A DNA stretch of 64,000 nt from Aristolochia californica (taxonomy: Eukaryota; Streptophyta; Magnoliopsida; Piperales; Aristolochiaceae). The DNA lies in contig JARWKL010000012.1 in the NCBI GenBank assembly GCA_029961685.1, positions 15,361,227 through 15,425,226 on the forward strand, written 5' to 3'. The position numbers and the translations under genes are program-made. Of the stretch, positions 55,031 to 64,000 are shown in pieces. The notes below the pieces were generated by a model. That model saw only the letters and a list, made by a program, of their open reading frames with translations. It was not told the origin of the DNA and did no database searches. Position 1 is the stretch's first letter; each line of letters opens with the position of its first letter.

Positions 55031-55994
55031 TGTTAGGAACTTACGGGTATGGTAGTCATTATTGTTGTAATTAAGAACAGAGGCATTTTATATCATCAAA
55101 ATGGGTAAATTAGTAATTAGGAATGTGTATGGGTTGACTTGGATGTGGGGATGCCCTAGTCAATGTAAGAGTCATACTATGTTACATTCACACTTGCATG
55201 CAATGACTCACGAGGATAGAGAGGGACCTAAGATACCTAGTAGAAGTGTTGCATGAAAGATTTGGAGAGGTTTTTGTGAAACCTTCCTAGAGAAGCCTAA
55301 ATTGCATTGACTGTAGAATTAAAGTTTCTGTGTTCGCACACTAATAGAACAAGATTTGGGAATGGGGAAGGGAAAAGGCTGACACACTTTAATAGTTTGG
55401 AGGGTTAGGAATCTAATGGAATTGGTTTTGTCGCAATTTGAGAGGTGGAAGGAAGAGAACCAAGCATTTTCCTATTAATGTTCAGATTAGGCAGTGATAG
55501 AGAGAGGAATTAGGATTTTTGTGAAATTTGGGTTAAAGATTTGCAAAGAAGGACTTAAATAGACTTGAGGGGACTCCAGAACGTGGGGGAAGACTTCTAG
55601 CTTTAGAGATGAAAGCAAGTGATTTGAGTAGGAAACTTAGCTTTCCTAGAGTTAGTGCCTAGTTAGAGGAACAAAAATAGAATGTGAAAATCATATCAAG
55701 GGCATTTTGGTCATTTTACATGATTGGTTATTTGATATCTTTGCACTATCTTATTCTGCATATTTGGTTTAGTCTATGTACAAATTTTTATATTCATAGG
55801 AAGTGTAGAATGGGAGATATAAGGGAATAAGTGATTTTATGCAAGAAGGGGCACTTTTGTAAATTGTCCAATTAAACTTAATAAATAGCATTAGGGATCG
55901 TGCACGACCCCCCAATGTAGCTCATTCAAGAGCTTCTCTCAAACTCTCCTCCTCTCATTCTCTCTCTCTACCTCCAAGTTTCTCATATTTTACA
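55031..55994 (+). repeat. 5' LTR of a non-coding LTR element in intron 8
   Basis: Starts TGTTAGGAACTTACGGG and ends CTCATATTTTACA, directly followed by TGGTATCACAGTGG (55995-56008), a primer-binding site. Its last 140 bp, with GTGCACGACC and a CT-rich tract, recur at about 58690-58830 as the probable 3' LTR remnant. Confidence 0.7.
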
Positions 55995-56021
55995 TGGTAT
56001 CACAGTGGTAAATCATTGTTG

Positions 56022-58452
56022 GTAGTGCTTAGGGGTGGCATCGAGCCAAGCCAAGCCGAGCCCGAACCTGCTTATGTTCGAGTCGAGCTTGATTTAAATA
56101 TTTCGAGCCGAGCCTCGTCTCGAGCCTAAAATTGTTATCGAGCTCGAGCCCAACGAGTTCAAGCCTAGCTTTGAGCCGAGCTCGAGCTTCAACATACATT
56201 TAAAACTTTTCAAAAAATATATATCGAATAAAATGTATATAAAATTATGCATACATTTTACATAAAATTGGGCATGATCTCTACATTAAATTGGGCATAA
56301 TTTATATATATAATATGTGTATAAGATTGGGCATAACCTCTACTTAAAATTGAGCATAATCTATATATATAATACTTTTATAAAATTCAGCATGACCTCT
56401 ACTTAAAATTGGATATAATCAATATACATAATACCTGCATAAACACTCCATAAAATTGTCTATACATTCCATAAACACTTCATGAAATTGTTTATACACT
56501 CCATAAAATAATCTAAACACTCCATACACTGCATAACATTATAAATAAACTCCATACAATAATCAAACACAACAAAATTAAATAAAATATCACTATCAAT
56601 TTACAATCACCCAAATAAAAACTATAAATCCTTTAAATAAAATCCTATTACTATTACAGGCTTACTAGAAAATTACAAGAAATATTTTAAATTTTTCTTA
56701 GGAAAGTTAAATGGACCTCTTATTGCCTTTTCTAAGGAAATAAATAAAAATTAATAATTAATCTAATATATTATTATACTTATCGATAAATTTTTAATCA
56801 CATAAAATGTCAAACACAAAATTGCTATGAAAATTGCCTCATGCTCAAAGTATTATATCATCAACTGTCAAATACTTATTCAAAATTTTTCTATATGGTT
56901 TTCTAACCCATCTTGGCAAGAAAATCTTACTTGGAAAATTATATGATTTTTTAAAAAGAATTTATAATTAGAAAAATATTTTGAAAAAATATGAGGCACT
57001 AATGGTCCCTATATTTCTATTAAAAATGTTTTTTCAACATTTATTGAAAAAACCCTAATAGTCTCTAGAAACGTATTTCTACTAAAATATCTTTTCAATT
57101 TATTTAAGAGCCATGAGGAAGGGACAAAGAGTTTTTTTTTTCCTTGTTTATGATCTCGCACGTAGGGGTGGCTTTGAATAAATTATATATAAAATTATGC
57201 ATACATTTTAAAAAAATATAATGATAGGGGAGGTTCAGGATTGAATTTCAATAATGGATTAAAATGCACCAATATTAATATTTTTTACTCCAATTGTTGT
57301 CTAACTTGTTTTGTAATTTTTGAATCTGGCCATAATTTATTATGGCCTCCTTAGTGCCCCTAGATAAAAATTTATATTCTAGGAAAAACTAAAAATATTT
57401 TTCCTATGGTACATATTCCCAAAAAAACCTTTAAATAAAATCTTATTACTATTAGTGACTTATTAGAAAATTACAGCAAATATTTTAAAATTTTCTTAGG
57501 AAAGTTAAATGGACCTTTTATTGTTTCTTCTAGGGAAATAAATAAAAATTAATAATCAATCTAATATATTATTATACTTATCGATAAATTTTTAATTGAA
57601 TAAAATATCAAACACAAAATTGCAATGAAAATTGCTTCATGCTAAAAGTATTACAGCATCAACTGTTAAATACTTATTCAAAAATTTTCTATACAGTTTT
57701 CTACCCCATCTTGGTACGAAAAATCTTACTTAGAAAATTATATGATTTTTAATAAAAAATTTCAATTAGAAAAATGTTTAAAAAAACATGAGACACTAAT
57801 AGTTTATAGAAAATTATTCCTATAAAATTTATTTTTAATTTTATCCAGAGGAAAAAGTTTTTTTTATTTTTTTATTTTATGATCTCGCACGTGCGAAAAT
57901 GCACGTGCGAGATCATCTTCTCGCGAGGAAGGGGGAGATTATTTCTCCCCTGTTCTGGTTTTCCGCCAAGACGACGCAAAGGGAAGGGGGTTACGGTGCC
58001 GGGGAGGACCTATCGTCGGTGATGACGGCGGCGACGGCGAGGAGAGGAAGAAATCGAACGGACGGCCACAGAGGCAGCCGGCGAGCAGCTGCGACGACTG
58101 TATAGACACCGGCGAACAGCTACGACGGCGGTAGAGGCGGCGACAACAACCGATGGGAGGGGTCAGCGGTGACGGGGGGGAGGAAAAATTTTTCCCCCCC
58201 TCGCTCTTGCTCCCGCTCCCGCTCCCTCGCTCGCTCGCGATCCTGTTACCAATTCATACCGATCCGACTCATTTCGAGCCGGCTCGCGAGCCGACGAACC
58301 GAACCTAGCTTCGGTCGAGCTCGGCTCGTTAAGGTAAACGAGCCGATTTCAATGCTCAAGCTCGATAAATGACAAATCGAACCGAGCCAATACTGAGTCG
58401 AACTGAGCCGGCTCGCGAACCGGCTCGGTTCGAAGCCACCCCTAGTAGTGCT
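56022..58452. mobile_element. Non-autonomous hAT element, copy 2 (2.4 kb)
   Basis: Starts TAGGGGTGGCATCGAG at 56030 and ends TTCGAAGCCACCCCTA at 58444. Perfect 8-bp TSD GTAGTGCT at 56022-56029 and 58445-58452. Ends match hAT copy 1 (39324-40429). The interior is AT-rich and contains a direct duplication (about 56634-57165 and 57431-57893). A GC-rich right part (57900-58250) contains CGGCGGCGAC-type repeats. No transposase frame. Confidence 0.93.
57881..57914. repeat. Perfect palindrome with CACGTG in both arms
   Basis: GATCTCGCACGTGC (57881-57894), a six-base loop, then GCACGTGCGAGATC (57901-57914). The junction between the AT-rich and GC-rich parts of hAT copy 2 lies here. Confidence 0.95.
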
Positions 58453-58649
58453 TCTTTGCCACTAAACTTCATTTTTTTATCAGGGCGACCTCATAGAAGC
58501 AGGGTTTTCAAATTTCCTCTGTGACTGGTTGGTAAAAATTTGATTTTTCCTTCTTTTCTTCAGCCATAACCCTAGGGTTCCTGGTTCTATCACTTTTTGA
58601 AGGATTGTTTATGTCTTAATTGCCCTAAAAAGGGTTTTTTGGATTGATC

Positions 58650-58997
58650 TTGGGATGTGGATAACTTATGCTAAACCTATTGCAGCTTATTTTATGTAAT
58701 AAGGTCTACTTTTCTAATTAAACTTAATAAATATCATTGGGGGTCGTGCACGATCCCCAATGCAGTTTATTCAAGAGCTTCTCTCAAACTCTCTCATTCT
58801 CTCTCTACCTTCAAGTTTCTCATAATTTATAAAGTTGTAGTGGGAGAGACTTGAAAGATAAGTTTGGTGCTCTAGAGGGAAAGTGGACTCTCGTTTGGGC
58901 AAAAGGGAACTTTTGGAACTCCAGGGTAATAAGGAAAGAGAGTTTTTAGTTAAATGAGGAAAGTACTTTAGATGAAAGGTTGCCAAGCTTTCCAATA
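58650..58997 (+). repeat. 3' LTR remnant of the intron 8 LTR element
   Basis: 58690-58830 repeats the end of the LTR at 55031-55994 (TTAAACTTAATAAAT, the GTGCACGA palindrome, TTCAAGAGCTTCTCTCAAAC). The remainder is not alignable by eye. A LINE scrap follows. Confidence 0.55.
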
Positions 58998-59161
58998 AAG
59001 GCAGTCTCTTGTTGTTGGACCCACATTCCGAGATCTGTAAATTCAGTGGCAGATGTACTTGCTAGGCCAGCTACCCTACAATCACTAGTTGTAAGGGAAA
59101 TGCTCCCTCAAACTTTGTAATTTTCTTCTGTTTTATTAATACATCTTTATAAAAAAAAAAA
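58998..59161 (+). mobile_element. LINE H, 3' scrap
   Basis: Codes W-T-H-I-P-R-S-V-N-S-V-A-D-V-L-A-R, the RNase H tail of LINE family 1, then TTTATTAATACATC and an A-tail (59149-59161). No TSD identified. Confidence 0.8.
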
Positions 59162-59918
59162 GGGATTAAGAGAAGAAAGAAGAGGGAAGAAGGGAGGAGA
59201 GAAGAAGAGCTCTAGCTCGTGGAGAGGCTAGGAGGAGAAGCCAAGGGAGAGAAAGAAGAGAGAAAATGGGAGAGAATAGGAACACGAATTTGTGCTAAAG
59301 AGGATTTAGTTTAATGCTTTATTTCATGCCTTGAGGCTCTATTTATAGTTTTGAGATGGTGTTTACAAAGACTATAATGCCCTTAAGGCTACATCCTTCA
59401 AAAGCAAAAAGGCAATAATAGATACACTAGTTTGTAATATTACTACTCTATGCCATCTTTGTAGAAGTTCCCCTTATTTACTATCTATGCTACCAGTGTC
59501 TTAATTTACTATCCATACCACACCTACACGTGTCTTATTTACTATCCGTGCATCCCCTACACATGAGTGACCCTTTTAACACTTGAACAACATGCATTTC
59601 TCATCTACTTCCAATGTGGGACTAATAGTTTCCCACATTTTCTAACTTGAACACCAAACTATCTTGGTATTCTTCTAAACTATTCCTACCTCTCGTGGCT
59701 TTATTGGAGAGTTTCCTCTTCCTCGAGTCTTACATGTGTACACTTTTATCATTGAAATACTACTTAATTAAAGAGACTTGCTGAAATAAAGCTACTACTA
59801 GTTGATTTTTCTAAATCTATCTAGTCCACATAGGGGCAGTCTTGTCTTCTGCTTCCTCTACTTGTCTAGCCAACCTCTATAGCCTGGCTGAGCCCTCTGA
59901 GGGTGAGTCTTGGGCCAA
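59162..59918. other. LTR-like purine-rich and AT-rich segment
   Basis: GA-rich start (59164-59275), a TATTTATAG box at about 59340, and later TC-rich text. The general look is that of a minus-strand copia LTR such as 3845-4361, but no partner was found. Confidence 0.35.
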
Positions 59919-60367
59919 GTTTATGTTAAGTTATGAAGACTAATTAACACCCTACGCTGGTCAGGTTGCTGTGGGGGTTGGCGCCCTGCCCAGTCCATGA
60001 CATATTAACTGTTATTTCATTAAGGGCAGTTTGGGAATTTTACTCTCGTATCGTGGTTGCCCTAGTTTTCTCTTTATAATTGAGGGGCGTCGCTATTAGG
60101 GTTTGATCATCATAATCCGAGGAGTATCTCGAGTTGCAACCCAAGAGGTAAGAGAAAAACACTTTTAAGTGTGCGATTTCTCTTATAAACTTTTTCATCT
60201 TCATAGTGGATTATTGCAGCGGCGGAAGACAGGACGTAGTCTCACCTTGAGGCGAACCTGTATAAATCTTGTTGTGTTTGTTTTTGTACTTGTTTTTCCC
60301 TTCTTCCGCGTTTATTGTTATTGCTCTCGTTAGTATTGAATTAAGGCGTCTAATTCCTAACAGTTTA
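59919..60367 (+). repeat. Solo LTR with perfect TSD
   Basis: The LTR 59924-60362 starts TGTTAAGTTATGAAG and ends AATTCCTAACA (439 bp). TSD GTTTA at 59919-59923 and 60363-60367. Contains TTTATAATTGAGG and GCGGCGGAAGACAGG, common in copia LTRs. No primer-binding site follows, so it arose by LTR-LTR recombination. Confidence 0.9.
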
Positions 60368-60553
60368 GAGCTGAGTCAAAGGTTTGAAAAGTGAGTTTGT
60401 AACATACTAGTTGTCATAATTAGAGTTAGAATGAAAATAGGAGTTAGAGTAAAAGTAGCACTTAGAGTTGAATTTTTCTCAAAGGAATCCTTATGAATGC
60501 AAGAGTTGTGGTTTATCAGTTGAAGAATAAAAAATTAGTTTTAAGATCCCTAT

Positions 60554-61246
60554 TGAGACAATTTTGATGATAACAAACACTTAAGTTACTATAATGTGTA
60601 GACCTAAGGGCATCATTTGATTGGACAAAAGCAAGAAAAACCCTATTGAGGAACAAAAAAAGAAAAGAAAAGAAAAGATATAGATTTGGGAAAAAAGTTG
60701 CCAGTACACTCATTCAACAGAGTATTGATCTATCGAATATTGTATCCAAAAGGCCCAAGCGAGTTAGTAAGGAAATGACGAAGGGCAATTGCATGGTTGC
60801 AGCTCAATCGAACGACAAGAGAGAAAGAAAGTCTTTGTTTGAAGTTGTTCACCTGGATGACTGAACAAGCAAGAAGCACGAAGGTTTGAAGAGGGGCTTT
60901 GTGTAAAATTGACTGTTTGACACCAAGTTGATTAAATGACATGAAACAAAAGAGTCTCTATTGCCACACAATCGTCTCATCAACTGCAGTCTTGAAAAAA
61001 AGAGATCAAAACATTTTATTAAGTGCGACCAATTGAAGCCAACTCGATTGAACAACATGTTTGAAATTTGAAATGTGGAAATGCTTCTCAAATTTAATGG
61101 GTCCAAAATTTATAAGTGATCTATCTATGTGATTAGCATTTCATAATGAGAATTTTAATTATATTATCATAGATTTTAGTCGATATTTCATAAAATTTTG
61201 CAAAAAAACAAATGGACCATTGTCAACATCTTCTTAAAAGTTGAGT
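60554..61246 (+). repeat. Long copia LTR fragment, related to 9257-13735
   Basis: Starts TGAGACAATTTTGATGATAA. Around 61090-61200 it matches 9830-9950 (phrases 'aaaatttataagtgat' and 'aaatttt...acaaatgg'). It is cut by LINE I and does not obviously resume. Confidence 0.6.
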
Positions 61247-62807
61247 GCCTTTTTGCTCAAATGGATGTGGAACTTCAACATCAAGCATAACAGCCTATGG
61301 AGAGATATGGTCAGGTTTTGTCTTCAACCTTCGGGTGCCTGGTGGAGGGAGGACGGCGTTACTCGCCTCCTATCCCCGATATGGAAATCAATTCAAAAGC
61401 TCCTCCCAATATTTAGAGATGCAACTTCCTTTCACATAGGCAATGGAAGGACCGTCCTCTTTTGGTCGGATGAATGGTGCGGGCCCCGCCCCCTCTTCGA
61501 GGATTTCCCGGGGCTCTCTAGGGTGGTGAGGAACCTTTCCTACTCAGTGGCAAATTCATGGAGAGACTACTCATGGAATCAAACATTTCGCCGGGGATTA
61601 AATGATGAGGAAACTTCACCTTTTTGCTCTCTCCTCTCTAGCCTTAGCAGCATTACTATCCGTAAGCATGTAGTTGATAAATTGACATGGAAGCCCAGTA
61701 TCAATGGTCGATTCACAGTTGCATTTGCCTAAAGCAAGATTACAACATGCAAGAACACAAAGAAAACTTGGCATGGAAGCTCTTAGCGCCTAGTAAAATC
61801 AAAATTTTCGTGTGGATGACCATAAGGGAACAAATCCTCACTTCTGACAACCTCCATAGTAGAGGCTACATGGCCCCCGATCGTACTTGTCCCCTCTGTG
61901 GTATGAGCGATGAGACAGTCTAGCATGTTCTATTACATTGTGATTTCTCTTGGCAAGTCTGGATGAAAATCTTCCAGAAGACTGGACTCCAAATGGGGCT
62001 ACATCAGGACCTCTTTAGAACCTATGAGATGGTTATGGGGATCTGCCTTCCTAGGTTGGGCAAACTAATTCTCTTGGCATGCCTTGCGCATGTCCTATGG
62101 TGCCTATGGCTCGAGCACAATAACCGGAGATTTAACTCCAAGACTAGCACCCCGGAAAACACGACTTCTCATGCAGTGGGCCTTATCTCGAGTTGGTTAC
62201 ATACCAGGAAGGAGTTTGCCTCTCTATCGGGTGTTTCCCTTCGGGAAAATTGGGGTTTGATCTCGCATATGGTGGGCCTGTGCAGAACCCCGATTATGGT
62301 CACTTGGGATCGTCCCTCTTGCGACTGCATCAAACTCAATTTTGATGGCAGTGTTTTAGGTTGTCTTGGGCCGGCTGGAGCTGGTGGTGTTTTCAGAGAC
62401 AGCATTGAAGACCCTATTCTATCTTATGCAGGGCCGGTGGGCATTGCTGATTCAAATACTGCTGAAGTCAGTGTTCTTCTATTCGGCCTTCAAATCTTCA
62501 AAGAGCGTCTCCGTTACAAGCTGCTTATTGAAGGAGATTCTAAGACTGTCATCAGCTTGTGCTCAAAAGGTAGCTCCCCCCCTTAGTGCCACTGGTCTAT
62601 CACTAATTGTGTTGTTGACATTGTGTCATCTATTCATTGTAATTGGAACCTCGTTCCTCGATCAACCAATTGTTTGGCTGATAAATTGGCAAAATTTGGA
62701 ACCTCCCAGCAATCACTCATTGTTTGGGAAGGCTTCCCCCCTTGTAATCTACTCGATTGAGCTTTCTCTTAATAAAAATCAGCATCTTTTCAAAAAAAGA
62801 GTTGAGT
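61239..62807 (+). mobile_element. LINE I, 5'-truncated insertion with TSD
   Basis: AGTTGAGT at 61239-61246 and 62800-62807 flanks 61247-62799. The insert codes the end of RT-associated sequence, a zinc-binding region (C-P-L-C-G-M-S at 61896-61916) and RNase H (K-L-N-F-D-G-S-V-L-G, A-E-V-S-V-L-L-F, E-G-D-S-K-T-V-I). It ends TTAATAAAAATCAGCATC and an A-tail. Very close to the LINE F 3' half. Few stops. Confidence 0.92.
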
Positions 62808-64000
62808 ACCCCTGAGTTGCCCATTCAAGGCCTTGCTAGAAAAACAAAAATGGATGACCTTCTTGGCTTACCCCCTGACTAGATGCATTAGATTCAATCA
62901 CAAACACCTTTGTAAAATCAGGCCAAGCTAAAGCTGGAGCTCACAACATAGTATCTTTAAGTCGTTGAAACGACTTTGTAGCATCCATAGCCCCTTTTTT
63001 CAAAAGCTTTGTAAGAGGCCAAGCAAGAGCACCATAGTCCTTAACTATCTATAACACATGGTCAAACCCAAAAAAAACCCTTAGCTGCTTGAGGGTTGAT
63101 GGGACTTGCCAAGTTTTAACTGCTGCCAACTTTTCTAAAATAGTTGACACCGATGGGTGACAATAATGTGACCAAATAGGCCACTTTTTCTGTACCAAAG
63201 ACTGATTTAGGTTGCTTCACCAAAAGGTCATGCTGCCGTAGAAGGTTTAACACAAAGTACAAATGTTTAATGTGGGCCTCCAAAGTCTTACTGTAAATTA
63301 CAATTTCAACGGAAAACACCAGTGAAAATGCCTAAAAGAAGAGTTTATGAGGCTTTAAAATGTAAATGGCACATATTTCAACCCAAAAGGTATGACTAAG
63401 AATTCATATTGGCCTTTGTGAGTTTTGAAAGCGGTCCTCTGAACATCTTGTGGAACCACTCGAATGGGATGGTACCTTGTCCTGAAATCCATTTTAGAAA
63501 AAATGTAGGCTCCATGTGATTCATCTAGCAATTCTCCAACCATGGGAACGGGAAATTTGTCATTCAAAGTAATCAGCGTTTAGCATGCTGTAATCTATAT
63601 AGAAACACTAAGTGTTATCTTTCTTTCTCACCAACAATACTGGTGAAGAATAAAAGCTATTGTTGGGCGCGAATAGTAGTTGCATCAAGTATTTCTTTGA
63701 CAAGGCATTTAATTTCAGTTTTTTGGATATGAGGATGCCTATAAGGTCAAACATTTGCTGGTGGTGCACCTGGAATGATTGAGATCTTATAATCATGCTC
63801 TCAGGCTGGAGTCAGGCCTTTTGGCTCTTGAAACAAGTCAGCAACATGAGCTAATATAAGGTCATTTTCTTTACGTGTGTGTATCTCAGTGGCTGAATAG
63901 TGGCTAGTCTCCAATATCAAATAAATGACCTCAGTTACCCCTTCTTCCCCTATGGCCTCCAAAGTTAACTCCAAGCCTCTCTTTGGGGGACTCTCAATCT
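62808..64000 (-). pseudogene. Ty3-gypsy reverse transcriptase, running off the right edge
   Basis: Minus strand: S-P-V-L-L-V-R-K-K-D at about 63620, F-S-K-M-D-F-R-T-R-Y-H-P-I-R-V near 63480 (normally KIDLRSGYHQI), T-A-F-K-T-H-K-G-Q-Y-E-F-L-V-I-P-F-G-L at about 63430-63375, then a V-I-Y-S-K-T-L-E-A-H-I segment (63300-63260) and L-R-Q-H-D-L. The YxDD box is lost between these. The motif order is that of gypsy RT. It is dead, and its upstream part lies beyond the window. Confidence 0.85.

Noticed and set aside
57900..58250. Host gene coding in the GC-rich part of hAT copy 2
   Set aside because: The GGCGGCGAC-type repeats give open frames by composition, and the segment lies inside the transposon ends with no recognised domain.
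54906..64000. Last RFC3 exon inside the window
   Set aside because: I looked for a segment starting TAC AGA/TAT CGN and coding R-L-S-F-x-C-N-D; none was found, so the exon is placed beyond 64,000.

Overview
The window is nuclear DNA of a flowering plant. Two things show this. It carries most of one conserved plant gene, the clamp-loader subunit RFC3 (the yeast RFC3 / human RFC5 type), split by GT-AG introns. The rest is almost entirely plant transposable elements: Ty1-copia and Ty3-gypsy LTR retrotransposons, L1-type LINEs carrying the plant RNase H domain, TRIMs and hAT elements. The species cannot be named from the sequence.

Layout. 1-15,619: upstream mosaic of decayed copia elements. A first copia (minus strand, LTR 3845-4361) is interrupted by a non-coding LTR element (436-1899). 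A captured host-gene fragment lies at about 4430-4870. A second copia (minus, about 5697-9256) has lost integrase through RNase H. It is followed by a long LTR (9257-13735) that carries a foldback element and a second, 2.5-kb copy of the non-coding LTR element, and then by a solo-type LTR (13955-15619). 15,620-16,799: AT-rich intergenic DNA ending in a GC-richer promoter with an E2F-type site. 16,800 to beyond 64,000: RFC3. Eight exons are visible (324 complete codons), and the last short exon lies outside the window.

The introns are where the mobile elements sit. Intron 2 (6.6 kb) holds an almost complete LINE (A). Intron 4 (12.8 kb) holds LINE fragments B, C, D and E, a GC-rich block with an array of small hairpins and a 170-bp tandem repeat, and a gypsy integrase split by a TRIM. 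Intron 5 (16.8 kb) holds a nest of copia DNA that contains a hAT element, two LINE insertions at one target site, a second TRIM family with a 41-bp minisatellite, and a LINE (L) split by a 5.5-kb LINE (F), which itself carries a TRIM and a small retroposon. Intron 8 (at least 9.1 kb) holds a non-coding LTR element with a 2.4-kb hAT insertion, a solo LTR, an LTR fragment split by LINE I, and a gypsy reverse transcriptase running off the end.

Functionally there is one working gene. Its product would join RFC1, 2, 4 and 5 to load PCNA at primer-template junctions. Reading frame and splice phases are preserved across all eight exons, so the gene looks functional although it spans more than 47 kb. 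No transposon reading frame here is intact. Many insertions are datable relative to one another because target-site duplications (TSDs) are still readable.
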